Part shown: one piece after another, positions 12,631 to 23,570 of the stretch
Layout of the letters: every line of letters begins with the position of its first letter
Numbering within the stretch: position 1 is the stretch's first letter
Origin: Erodium maritimum
Lineage: Eukaryota > Streptophyta > Magnoliopsida > Geraniales > Geraniaceae
NCBI GenBank assembly: GCA_963921825.1
Contig: OY997589.1
Span: 44,278,638 to 44,342,637 of the forward strand
Length of the DNA: 64,000 nt
Direction: 5' to 3'
Notes under the pieces: model-generated
Database searches by the model: none
What the model saw: only the letters and a program-made list of their open reading frames with translations
What the model was told of the DNA's origin: nothing
Translations under genes and position numbers: made by a program

Positions 12631-13799
12631 CATATTCAGGGCGGGTCGTCCAATATCATGTCCCACATGATATCTATGATCAGACTCCGGAATCCCATTC
12701 CAATGACTAACAGAACGTAAGCCATAAAGAGCCATCTTTCAGACTAGTCGCTTCTAGTGAAGCTTTGTTGACTAGGGACCCATCGAGTGTGATCTATCTC
12801 GATCTATGGTTCTATTCGCATGGTGGGCATAGATCAGAGCACACGTCGATATATTACTCCAACACATAAGTAATATAAAGTCGCTTTAATTTTATTGCTA
12901 ACGATGATATGTACATTTGGACATTTAGGATTGAACTACGGGCACTAAGACTAACAATCTCCCACTTGCCCTAGTTCCAATCTAAACTCCAATATGTCCC
13001 CATCGACTTTACATGTCTAACATGTTCAGGCAGTGACACTGCCTTAGTCAAAGGGTTGGCTATGTTATCATCTGTTGCAATATCGGTTATCTTCACTTCA
13101 CCTCAGTTCAGTATTTATCTGATGAGGTGGATACGCCGCAGTACATGTTTGGATTTGTTATACGATCTAGGCTTTTAGCTTGCGCAATGGCCCTTGTGTT
13201 GTCGCAAGATGGATTCACCGGGCTGGATGGGTTTTTAATTACACCCAGCCCTGCCATGAATTCCCAAATCCACATAGCCTCCTTAGCTGCCTCTGCAGCA
13301 TCCATGTACTTGGCATCTGTCGTAGATTCGGCAATGATATCTTGCTTTACGCTCTCCCAGCTAAAGCTCTACCATTCAGCGTAAACACATATCCTGATTG
13401 ATTCTAAAGTCATCTGGATTTGTCTTGGAAAACTAGCGCCTACTCATCCTTCGACGACTAGTTCAACATCATCTTTCCCCCGGGTTAGAATGATGTCTAC
13501 TGGTACAACATAAGGCTTACGAGACGTCTGGTCTCATACATGTCATGGCATATATGATCGATCCTACCCCCAGGCGCATAGGATTCTCATCATCCGTTTC
13601 AGCTCATCAGGTGTCTTAGGACACTGAGTCTTGCTGAGATGAATGCCATGACTAGTGGGTAAGAGTCCTTTCTTTGAATCGAGCATTAAGAACCTACTCA
13701 ATGCCTTGTTCACATAGGTTCCCTGACTTAAATCCAAGACCCTCTTGGTGCGATCTCTACATATCTTAATCCTTAAGATATAAGAAGCATCACCTAAGT
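12631..13799 (-). repeat. Older copia fragment, right portion (LTR tail plus pol 3' end)
   Basis: 12636-12956 completes the LTR interrupted at 4172. 12957 onward repeats the polypurine tract and the 3' part of pol found at 5860-6690, ending mid-RT. The junction to gypsy LTR sequence is at 13796-13799, where AAGT is shared by both. Because of the fusion, an open frame 13941-13564 reads from gypsy LTR sequence into copia pol; it is a chimera with no expected function. The fragment has lost its other LTR and most of its interior. Confidence 0.88.
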
Positions 13800-15964
13800 G
13801 GTGTGATTTTGAAACAAACAAAAGGGAGATGGCAGAGTAGTGTTCGGCCATGTTCAACAAAATAGAAAAAAAGAGAGTTTTAGAGAGAGAAAAGAAGAGA
13901 ACAGAAGGAGTTGGGGGTTTTGTGATTTCCCGACGATCCAACCGACGGATCGTCTCAACGATAGAAGAACCGAGCTCCCATCGTCATTCCCTAAGGTGAG
14001 CATCTATCCGATTTTTGTTTTGGTACGTTGAAAAGTTAGGCTTTGGGTTAAAACGTGTAGACTTTAGATGATTTGAGGTGTGGGGTTCGTTGGAGGCGTT
14101 TTGGAGCGAAAAATGATCGTTTTCCGGTGACCGGAATCTCGGGGGAGCTCCGGCCACCGTGTATGGTGGCTGCCAGAGTTGGGGGGGGGGGGGGGTGGCT
14201 GGCCGGAGCTAGGGCCGGCCACCATGGTGGTGAACCGGCCCAAAACCGGCCCAACCACCCACGACCCTTGATGGCCGATTCGCCGGGTCGGGCGAAACGG
14301 GCATTTCCGGGCCCATTATCAACAATTTCGAGTAATTGGGAAGTTTGGGAGTGATCGACATTGTCGGGGTTGCGTTTGGGCGTCAAGTGTATTAAAATTC
14401 AGTTTATGCCTGCGAACTTAAAAGTGTTTTAAATTGTGTTCTTATTAGATCTCGCCACCGATAGAGGAAAGGGAAAGCTAGGCGAGTGATCGTGAGCACG
14501 CCGGAGCTTGGTTGGAAACTTTTGGGAAAGCGTACGAGGTAGGGAAAAGTAGCCGGATCTCAGCCCTGACTGGGGAAAGTTAACAGTAGAAATGCATGTG
14601 ACACTTGGGTTTCGTGGGTTAAGTAAGTTTATCGAACAATAGAAAGGCAGGCAACACCGGGTGGTGTCGTATGATACGGGAACATATCGAACAATAGAAA
14701 TGCATGCGACACTTAGTAGTGTCGTAGGAGCAGTGAACGTATTGATATTAGAAATACTGGAGGCATTTGGTTATGCCCGGAGGTTGATTGTATTGTTTGT
14801 GGGTGGCCAGGAGTGCACGTGGGGTTGTTGAGCCCGTGTTTTACTGTTGGTGTCTTGGGTGGCCATGAGTGCCCGTGGGGTTGTTAAACCCGTATTTTAC
14901 TGTTGGTGTGTCTTGGGTGGCCATGAGTGCCTGTGGGGTTGTTAAACCCGTATTTTACTGTTGGTGTGTCTTGGGTGGCCATGAGTGCCCGTGTGGTTGT
15001 TAAAACCATATTTTACTGTTGGTGTGTCTTGGGTGGCCATGAGTGCCCGTGGGGTTGTTGAACCCGTGTTTTACTGTTGGTGTCTTGGGTGGCCATGAGT
15101 GCCCGTGGAGTGTTAAACATGTGTTGTCGCTTGTTGTTGAACTTTGGTTCTGATTGTGGTTGCCTGAGGTTGGGGGCCCGACAGAGATCGGGGGAAGTTT
15201 CGTGGGTGTTGCCTAGCCTCCCGACAGAGATCGGTAAGGTTGAGCATTCTTTGGCGATGAAGGGCAGCTCCCCTTCCGACCAGCTATCGGAAAAGTATTG
15301 CGTTGTATATCCCAGACAGGTCGACCGCCTGACCCGATAGGGATCGGGGAAGGTGCGTGGGGAGGCTCGAGCCCAGCCGGTTAGCAACCGGCACTGAGTA
15401 GCTGGAGTGCGATCCTTTGCGATCTTGTTTGGTGTGCGATCCTTTGTGATCTTGAGTGTTGCGTGGTTATCTTTTGTGTCTTTGGTGGAAGTCGTAACCG
15501 CTGTGTCGGGTCTACATTACGTGTCCTGGTGTTGAGTTGGTTGGGGAAAGTAACAGTTCGTGTGTCAGTCGAGTTACTTGATTTGGGGATAGTAGTCCCC
15601 GGTGTTTGGGTTGTTGTTGGTGTTTCCGGCATTGTCTGCTAGTATGCCGTAGTCAGTCTGGTATCCGTGGTGGTGAGCGAACGCTCACCCCTAGCTGCTT
15701 TTCCTACAGGTACCGGTCGCGAGACGGACTAGGGGAGCTCTCGAAGCTTGAAGAGCTGGGAGCGGGAGTCCAGGTTTCCTTTTGAGTTTAGCGACGTACG
15801 CCATGTCTTTTGTCCACTTGTTTGGACGTGCTTTTGAGTTGTAAATTATTATTTTGATTAACTAAATGGTGATTTTAAGCGATTTATTTAAAAGGTTTGA
15901 AAATGGTTTTATTGTTTTACCGTTCGCGTTCCGGGTTCGGTTCTACTGAATTTGGGGCGTGACA
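13796..15964 (+). repeat. Gypsy 5' LTR, right part
   Basis: The LTR resumes at a point equivalent to 2389, so 451 bp is repeated on both sides of the copia fragment. It ends GGGGCGTGACA at 15964, next to the primer site. Inside are the 58-60 bp repeat array (about 14810-15115), the stem-loop GGTGAGCGAACGCTCACC (15672-15689), and the hairpin CCGGTTAGCAACCGG (about 15378-15392). It has a 270-bp deletion relative to the 3' LTR. Confidence 0.88.
14805..15115 (+). repeat. 58-60 bp tandem repeat within the gypsy LTR
   Basis: About five units containing TGGGTGGCCATGAGTGCC and ending TTTTACTGTTGGTGT. Equivalent arrays occur in the 3' LTR (22368-22680) and the solo LTR at 31816-32215, with two units in the solo LTR at 36998-37095. 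Confidence 0.85.
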
Positions 15965-15967
15965 GCT

Positions 15968-15979
15968 TGGTATCAGAGC
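15968..15979 (+). other. Gypsy primer-binding site (iMet tRNA)
   Basis: TGGTATCAGAGC three bases after the LTR end at 15964. It marks the start of the gypsy interior and the plus orientation. Confidence 0.92.
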
Positions 15980-17390
15980 TCGAGGTTTCACACCTCGGAC
16001 TGTACGTCAATTAGGTGGGGAGAGTCGAGTCAGTAAAGTCTCGTCGTGTGTTGGTTGCGCAAGTCGGAAACCGTGTGTAGACTCGTAGGGACATGAGTCC
16101 TGTTTGTGATTGTGTGTATGTGCAGTATTATTATTACTGGCATACTGATTGTGTGTTGCTGCGTGAAACGTTTTTAAGTTGTCGCGACTCGACTCAGGAG
16201 CGCTCCTGTAGTCGAATGTGACGGTGTTGACATCAAGTGGGTACAATGTAGTTCGGGGACGCCTGGACCGGGTTGTATCTACATGATGTCAAGAAATGAG
16301 GTTTTATAATGAAAAGGAGAAAGTTTTAAAATCTGTTGGCCCTGTGGGCGTGTTTTTGAATTTGTTGGCCTAGTGGGCGTGCCTTGATTTTGGTTGGCCC
16401 GGTGGGCGTGTTTTGATTTTGATTGGCCCGGTGGGCGTGTTTTGATTTTGGTTGGCCCGGTGGGCGTGTTTTAATTTTGGTTGGCCCGGTGGGCGTGGTT
16501 TGATTTTGGTTGGCCCGGTGGGCGTGTGTTGATGTTGGTTGGCCATGTCGGCTTGTGTTTGAGTTTGGGTGACTTGGATTTGTCTGTGAGTCATTGTGCG
16601 TGAGTTGTTAAGTTGGTGGTCGAGCGTGTGTGACGCTTAAGACCGTTTTTGGGGTTAAAAAGGGGTAAAAATCGAGTCTGAAACGAATTTGGGTTTAGGG
16701 TTCCTGTCTTGTTCAACCGTCTTGATTGTGCAGTTTGAGTGTTGGTTTTGCGTGGCTGTGTTCATGATTGTGTTGGTTGTAGAGGTCGTAAGTTCGGTGT
16801 TAAAGGGTGAGGTCTTGGGTTCAAGACTCATCAATGACCTACGATAGTGATACAGCGCCTCGGTGTAAGAGTCTCACCACGGAGACGGGTTAGGGTTGAT
16901 GCGCTACGGCATCATACGAACTAGGTTTCCCCTATGTGAACGGGTGTTCGAGGTTTCCCTCACGTGAACGGGTGGTTTGAGGTTTCCTTCACGTGAGTGG
17001 GTTATTTGAGGTTTCCCTACGTGATCAGGTAATTGGGGTATTGAGGTTGTGAGCAATAGTGGCTTGCTGAGTTGAGAACATGATCCCCGTTTGAGGTTTC
17101 CCTACGTGATCGGGTAATTGGGGTATTGAGGTTGTGAGCAATAGTGGTTTGCTGAGTTGAGAACATGATCCCCGTTTGAGGTTTACCTACGTGATCGGGT
17201 AATTAGGGTATTGAGGTTGTGAGCAATAGTGGCTTGCGGAGTTGAGAATATGATCCCCATTCGAGGTTTCCCTTACGTGAGCGAGTATTTGAGATACCGA
17301 TAGCGTGAGCAACGTGACGTTTTGGCATCAGGTTTTGAGGTAGTGGTTTGCCCTCGTTAGATTGGGGGCGAGTAGCGAATACTGGTTGGG
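15980..17390 (+). other. Gypsy interior without gag; two tandem arrays
   Basis: This is where gag should lie, but no gag-like frame or zinc knuckle is seen. Two tandem arrays fill much of it. One has a 29-bp unit with TTGGCCCGGTGGGCGTG (about 16334-16550, roughly seven copies). The other has an 85-bp unit beginning GAGGTTTCCCTACGTGATC (17008, 17093, 17178, 17263). The element is therefore structurally non-autonomous. Confidence 0.75.
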
Positions 17391-17857
17391 TTGCGGAAAG
17401 TTATAAGTAAATGCATAGAGGACCGTGTGAGGGTTGTGCTAGACCTTACCAGAGTGACTAATAGAGTAGTTGTTCGGTCTCTGATTTGCGCGTCAGTTTT
17501 ATTGGATAACGGGGCGTCACACTCGTTTGCTTCGTCGAGTGGTGCTAAGATGTCGGGGCTGAGTTTAGAGCCGTTGAGTCCACCCCTGCGTCTGGACACG
17601 CCGGTTGGGGGTGATGTGGTGTGGACTAGGGTCTGTCGTGCCTGCGGAGTTAGAGAAGCGAACTGATACAGGAGGTTTGAGAGAGGGCTCAAGAGTCTTA
17701 ATGCTGGATCGAGTCCTATACCCGAGGATTCGGGTATGTTCGGAGTTGGTGGGCACGACGACGGTAGTGGAGCGAGGTCTTAGAGAGACCGCGAGGATCC
17801 GTAAGGTTCGGCAGCGACTAATCTTGTGCGTGTATCCGTGAGAAGGATACTTACGAA
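17391..17857 (+). pseudogene. Gypsy protease remnant
   Basis: In the 17391-17666 frame the sequence has LICASVLLDNGASHSF, the aspartic protease region, followed by a typical LDTPVGG. The catalytic Asp of D-S/T-G is kept but the Ser/Thr is Asn. Frameshifts follow before the RT frame opens at 17858 with [10 protein letters not shown], the linker typical of this family. It is a decayed protease, not usable as such. Confidence 0.7.
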
Positions 17858-19705
17858 ATGACCGCCTTTGACGTGATCCTAGGAATGGATTGGTGGGCGA
17901 AGTACCAAGCCAATATCGACTGTTACAGGCGACGAGTGACGGTGTCAACAGGCAACACGAAGGGTTCGTGTATTCTGGGCAGTAAGAACGGAGTTCTCCC
18001 GACGGCATTGTCCGTAGTGGAGGAAGTATCGGTTGTGCAGAGCCGCGAGTTGCCGCGAGTCATGGGCGAGTTCCCCGAGGTCCTTCCGGAGGAGTTGAGC
18101 GGGTTGCCACTAGTTCGTGAGGTGGAGTTCAGGATTGACCTGGTGCCGGGAACGGCAGCGATATCGATGGCGCCTTACAGGTTCGCTCCAGCCGAGTGGA
18201 CTGAGCTGAAGCGTCAGCTCGAGGAGCTTTGGGAGAAGGGGTTTATCCGTCCGAGCACATCGCCGTGGGGAGCGCCAGCACTCTTCGTGAAGAAGAAGAG
18301 TGGAGAGCTTCGGAGGTGTACGGACTACCGGAAACTGAACCGGGTTACGGTGAAGAACCGACACCCGATGCCGAGAATTGACGACTTGTTCGACCAGTAG
18401 AGAGGGTCGACGTGCTTCTCGAAGATCGACCTGCGATCCAGATATTACCAGTTGCGAATCCGAGAGGGGGGCGTCGCAAAGACTGCATTCCAGACACGCT
18501 ATGGGCATTACGAGTTCTTGATGATGCCATTTGGACTGATGAGCGCACATGCAGCGTTCATGGATCTGATGAACAGTATATTCCAGCCGTTCTTAGATCA
18601 ATTTGTGGTGGTGTTTGTGGACGGCATCTTGATCTAGTCGTAGAACGAGGCGGTGTGTGAGGAATGTCTGAGGGGTGTTCTGACCCTGTTGCGCACACGT
18701 CAGCTATACGCCAACCCGGAGAAGTGCGAGTTTTGGCTCGCTGAGGTGAGATTCCTCGGTCACATGGTCTCCCCTGACGATATATTGGTCGATCCGGCGA
18801 AGATCGACGCGGTTTTGAAGTGGGCACGGCCCACGAGCGTCTTCGAGATCCGCACCTTCTTGGGGCTGGCAGAATATTATCGACGGTTGGTCCAGGACTT
18901 TGCGCGTCTAGCCGCGCCTATGACTCTTTTGACACGCAAGGGAGTCGGGTTTGTGTGGACAGAGGATTGTGAACATGCGTTCAAGGAGCTGAAGGCTCGT
19001 CTGACTACCGCTCCAGTGTTGATAGTGTCAGAGCGCGGGGTCGGGTATGAGGTATATTGTGACGCGTCTGGGGAAGGTCTGGGCTGTGTACTGGTGCAGT
19101 TGGGTAGAGTTGTTGCTTATGGATCCAGGCAGTTGAAGACACACGAGCGCAACTATCCTACCCATGACCTGGAATTAACAGCATTGGTGTTCGCGTTGAA
19201 AGGCTGGCGGTATTATCTGTATGGCGAGAGATTTCAGGTGTTCTCGGGTCACAAGAGCCTTAAGTACATCCTTTCCCAACGAGACCTGAACATGCGCCAG
19301 CGGCGATGGATGGAGCTACTTGAGGAGTGCGACTTTGAGCTACTCTACCATCCTGGTAAGGCGAATGTGATCGCCGACACCCTGAGTAGAAAGTTGGTTA
19401 TGGGCCTTGCTAACATATCAGTCCGAGAATGGGACATGATGGGGGAACTGGGCACGTTCGGGCTTGAACTACAGGAGGTTACTGGTGGCCTGGCCATGTG
19501 CTCATTGGTGGCCCAGCCCTCACTGCTTGGCCGAGGGATAGAGGCACAGTCGGTGGATGTCGAGACGACAGAGATCAGGGAGAGAGTTGCCGGCGGTGTT
19601 AACGCCGAGGGCTGGGATCGTCGTGCTAATTGGGAGTTACGGTATCGTGGAGGTTTGTTCATACCGCGTAACGGTGGAGGCGACGAGCTGCGAGAGTCGC
19701 ACTAG
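17858..19705 (+). pseudogene. Gypsy reverse transcriptase and RNase H, two in-frame stops
   Basis: One reading frame of 616 codons is interrupted by TAG at 18398-18400 and 18635-18637. RT blocks in order are [67 protein letters not shown] and MMPFGL. The catalytic box reads [11 protein letters not shown], so the second Asp of the DD pair is Gly. Then come the thumb ([18 protein letters not shown]) and RNase H ([22 protein letters not shown]), where the usual DHKSLKY reads GHKSLKY. So two catalytic sites are lost besides the stops. The order PR-RT-RH-IN is Ty3/gypsy. Confidence 0.92.
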
Positions 19706-20574
19706 TCGCGTCTGATAGTGCACGTGGGTAACACTAAGAGGAGCGCGACATCAGGCAGCATATCTAGTGGAGCGGGATGCGGAGAGCGGTTGCGGAGTTA
19801 GTATCGCGGTGCCTCACTTGTCAGAAGGTGAGAGCCGAACAACAACGTCCCACTGGATTGTTGCAACCACTGCGGGTTGCACAGTGGAAATGGGGGCACG
19901 TCACGATGGATTTCGTGAGCGGTTAGCCGAGTTCGCCTACAACAACAACTTTCAGGCCAGTATCAGGATGGCACCGTTCAGAGCGTTGTATGGTAGGCCG
20001 TGTCGATCGCCTGTGTGCGGGGAGGAAGTGAGGAATGAGGGTTCACTGGGTCTAGAACTGGACAGAGAGACAGCTTAGTCGGTCGCGCCGAAGCGTGAGC
20101 GGTTGAAGACCGCGTAGAGTCGGCAGGAGCTATGCTGACGGACGGCGCCGACCTCTCGAGTCAGCAGTCGGTGACCATGTATCCCTGAAGGTGAAATCGA
20201 AAGGTGGACTGGTGCGTTTCAACCGTGGCGGAGGCAGGTAGCCCCGCGGTGCATCGGGCCTTTCGAGGTCTTGAGTAAAGTGGGAGTAGTTGCATCCCGA
20301 CTTGCACTGCCACCGCAGCTTGGGAATATCCACGTTTCCCAGTTGCAGGAGTATGTGAGGACCCCTCGCATGTCATTGAGTGGGCAGATGTCGAGGTAAT
20401 AGGTGATGTCTCGTATGAGGATAAACCGGCTTGGGAAATGGATCCACGGGAGCAGGTCCTGCGCGGAAAGGTTATCCGCTTAGAACGGGTGCAGTGGCGG
20501 CACCACGAGGCTTAGAAGTACCCTAATCTGTTCGAATCCTAAGGTACTGCTGTTTTAAATTTCGCGGACGAAAT
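19706..20574 (+). pseudogene. Gypsy integrase and chromovirus C-terminus, core deleted
   Basis: From about 19777 the frame gives part of the zinc-binding domain (SRCLTCQKVRAEQQRP) and the approach to the core (WKWGHVTMDFVSG). It then jumps at about 19920 directly to EFAYNNNFQASIRMAPF (from about 19928), the end of the core. The stretch holding the last two catalytic acidic residues is therefore deleted. Around 20330-20550 the C-terminal region typical of chromoviruses is readable (NIHVSQLQEYV, then VIEWADVEVIGD, ending KYPNLFES). The chromodomain-like tail is shortened. The element cannot integrate itself. Confidence 0.8.
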
Positions 20575-20592
20575 TCCCTTAAGGGGGTAGAT
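20575..20592 (+). other. Gypsy polypurine tract
   Basis: CCCTTAAGGGGGTAGAT immediately before the 3' LTR start at 20593; purine-rich and correctly placed for plus-strand priming. Confidence 0.75.
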
Positions 20593-23532
20593 TGTAAGAA
20601 CCGCTCCCGGTCAACGCTAGTCAAATCGGCGAAAAACAGGAAAATTTAAAACTTTGGAACAGACACTTAAATGAACTTAAATTTGACCCCGAGGGTCATA
20701 CCGGACTTAAGTTGACCCCGATATCGACCAAAGTGAGTTCTGGGGAACTCAGGGCAACTTTCTGACCAATTTGGTAAAGGTTGACTTTTTGCTGGAAAAG
20801 TCAACCGAGCGACGTTTTGGTCCGTTCGAAGCTCGATTTGGATCCAAAAAGCTTAGTCATCATTACAACGATCTTACTTGAGCCGTTTCCTTGTAGCCCG
20901 TGAAGTTTCGTAATTTCTTGGAAAATGGGCCCGTTCGGGGCCTGAGACGACCGAATTTCGCGAATCTGACAGAAAAATATCTACAAAGATATTTGTTTAA
21001 AGGGTGGGACCCACTTGCCACATGTCACACAAGTGGTGGTGGTGTTAGGTTTTTTGAACAAAACTAAAGAAAATGAAAGATGATGGTAGTTTTGTAAATA
21101 TGGAAAAGTGGTGTGATTTTGAAACAAACAAAAGGGAGATGGCAGAGTAGTGTTCGGCCATGAAAATAGAAAAAAAAGAGAGTTTTAGAGAGAGAAAATA
21201 AGAGAGAAGAAGGAGTTGGGGGTTTTGTGATTTCCCGACGATCCAACCGACGGATCATCTCAACGATAGAAGAACCAAGCTCCCATCGTCATTCCCTACG
21301 GTGAGCATCTATCCGATTTTCGTTTTGGTACGTTTAAAAGTTATGGTTTGGGTTAAAACGTGTAGACTTTGGATGAGTTGAGGTGTGGGGTTCGTTGGAG
21401 GCGTTTTGGAGCGAAAAATGATCGTTTTCCGGTGACCGGAGGCTCAGGGGAGCTCCGGCCACCGTGTATGGTGGCTGCCCGAGTTGGGGGGGTGGCTGGC
21501 CGGAGCTAGGGCCGGCCACCATGGTGGTGAACCGGCCCAAAACCGGCCCAACCACCCACGGCCCTTGATGGCCGAGTGGGGCCCACATGCTCGGGTCTCG
21601 GGTTTTCGTGTTCGGGTGGTTTAGGACGTTCCCCAAGTCGTTAATCCACACCCGGAACAAATTTTGGAATTAAATTGTAAAAGTTGTAAATGACGGGTTT
21701 AGAAACTTTAAACGCGAATTAAATTGCTCGGAAGTCGGAAATTAATTCCGTCGATTGCGTTCGAACCCTTGAATTATTCTAAGATCGTGGAAACAAAAAC
21801 GGGAATTTTCGGAGCCCCGAAAGGACGTTTTCCAATCCCGGGCAGATTCGCTTGGTCGGCGAAACGGGCCTTTCCGGGCCCATTATCGACAATGTCGAGT
21901 AATTGGGAAGTTTGGGAGTGATCGAAATTGTCGGGGTTGCGTTTGGGCGTCAAGTGTATTAAAATTCAGTTTATACCCGCGAACTTAAAAGTGTTTTAAA
22001 TTGTGTTCTTATTAGATCGTGCCACCGATAGAGGAAAGGGAAAGCTAGGCGAGTGATCGTGAGCACGCCGGAGCTTAGTTGGAAACTTTTGGGAAAGCGT
22101 ACGAAGTAGGGAAAAGTAGCCGGATCTCGACCCTGACTAGGGAAAGTTAACAGTAGAAATGCATGTGACACTTGGGTGTCGAGGGTTAAGTAAGTTTATC
22201 GAACAATAGAAAGGCAGACGACACCGGGTGGTGTCGTATGATACGGGAACATATCGAACAATAGAAATGCATGCGACACTTATTAGTGTCGTAGGAGCAG
22301 TGGACGTATTGATATTAGAAATACTGGAGGCATTTGGTTATGCCCGGAGGTTGATTGTATTGTTTGTGGGTGGCCATGAGTGCCCTTGGGGTTGTTGAGC
22401 CCGTGTTTTACTGTTGGTGTGTCTTGGGTGGCCATGAGTGCCCGTGGGGTTGTTGAGCCCGTGTTTTACTGTTGGTGTCTTGGGTGGCCATGAGTGCTCG
22501 TGGGGTTGTTAAACCCGTATTTTACTGTTGGTGTGTCTTGGGTGGCCATGAGTGCCCGTGGGGTTGTTAAACCCGTATTTTACTGTTGGTGTGTCTTGGG
22601 TGGCCATGAGTGCCCGTGGGGTTGTTGAACACGTGTTTTACTGTTGGTGTCTTGGGTGGCCATGAGTTCCTGTGGAGTGTTAAACATGTGTTGTCGCTTG
22701 TTGTTGAACTTTGGTTGTGATTGTGGTTGCCTGAGGTTGGGGGCCCGACAGAGATCGGGGGAAGTTGTTTGCGTGTTGGCTAGCCTCCCGACAGAGATCG
22801 GTAAGGTTGAGCATTCTTTGGCGATGAAGGGCAGCTCCCCTTCAGACCAGCTATCGGAAAAGTATTGCGTTGTATATCGCAGACAGGTCGACCGCCTGAC
22901 CCGACAGGGATCGGGGAAGTTGCGTGGGGCAGGCTCGAGCCCAGCCGGTTAGCAACCGGCACTGAGTAGCTGGAGTGCGATCCTTTGCGATCTTGTTTGG
23001 TGTGCGATCCTTTGTGATCTTGGGTGTTGCGTGGTTATCTTTTGTGTCTTTGGTGGAAGTCGTAACCGCTGTGTCGGGTCTACATTACGTGTCCGGGTGT
23101 TGAGTTGGTTGGGGAAAGTAACAGTTCGTGTGTTAGTCGAGTTACTTGAGTTGGGGATAGTAGTCCCCGGTGTTTGGGTTGTTGTTGGTGTTTCCGGCAT
23201 TGTCTGCTAGTATGCCGTAGTTAGTCTGGTATCCGTGGTGGTGAGTGAACGCTCACCCCTAGCTGCTTTTCCTACAGGTACTGGTGGCGAGACGGACTAG
23301 GGGAGCTCTCGAAGCTTGAAGAGCTGGGAGCGGGAGTCCGGGTTTCCTTTTGAGTTTAGCGACGTACGCCATGTCTTTTGTCCGCTTGTTTGGACGTGCT
23401 TTTGAGTTGTAAATTATTATTTTGATTAACTAAATGGTGATTTTAAGCGATTTATTTAAAAGGTTTGAAAATGGTTTTATTGTTTTACCGTTCGCGTTCC
23501 GGGTTCGGTTCTACTGAATTTGGGGCGTGATA
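20593..23532 (+). repeat. Gypsy 3' LTR (2940 bp)
   Basis: This is the complete LTR, TGTAAGAACC to GGCGTGATA. It contains about 270 bp missing from the 5' LTR (21575-21846), the 58-bp array (22368-22680) and the stem-loop at 23240-23257 (here with one G-T type change, GGTGAGTGAACGCTCACC). It is followed by the ATTTA duplication (23533-23537). Confidence 0.92.
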
Positions 23533-23570
23533 ATTTATATGAAAATTGGAATTCTAAATAAATTATTAAC

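Larger units (their letters stand above)
1879..23532 (+). mobile_element. Ty3/gypsy chromovirus (Tekay/Del-like), nested host of copia elements
   Basis: The element begins TGTAAGAACC and ends GGCGTGATA. It is flanked by a perfect 5-bp target duplication ATTTA (1874-1878 and 23533-23537). The 3' LTR is 20593-23532 (2940 bp). The 5' LTR is split into 1879-2839 and 13796-15964 by about 11 kb of copia DNA, and it also lacks about 270 bp present in the 3' LTR (equivalent of 21575-21846, with GA microhomology at the break). The internal region (15965-20592) has an iMet-type primer site, no recognisable gag, a decayed protease, an RT/RNase H frame with stops, a deleted integrase and a chromovirus-type C-terminus. 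Long LTRs, short interior and iMet primer fit the Tekay/Del clade; the clade is inferred, not tested. It is inserted in an intron of the minus-strand Ulp1-like gene. Confidence 0.88.

Noticed and set aside
13564..13941. 125-codon minus-strand frame with a new N-terminus on copia pol
   Set aside because: It is a chance fusion of gypsy LTR sequence to copia pol at the 13796-13799 junction; no promoter or family supports it as a gene.
15968..15979. Possible tRNA gene at the tRNA-like matches (also 10931-10942, 42576-42587)
   Set aside because: Only 12 bases match the tRNA 3' end, directly after LTR ends; these are primer-binding sites. No cloverleaf is present.
16370..16594. Repetitive minus-strand frame (GQPKLKHAH units)
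   Set aside because: Translation of the 29-bp non-coding tandem array in the gypsy interior.
17565..18008. 147-codon minus-strand frame opposite gypsy pol
   Set aside because: Shadow of the plus-strand protease/RT frame, which has clear family motifs.
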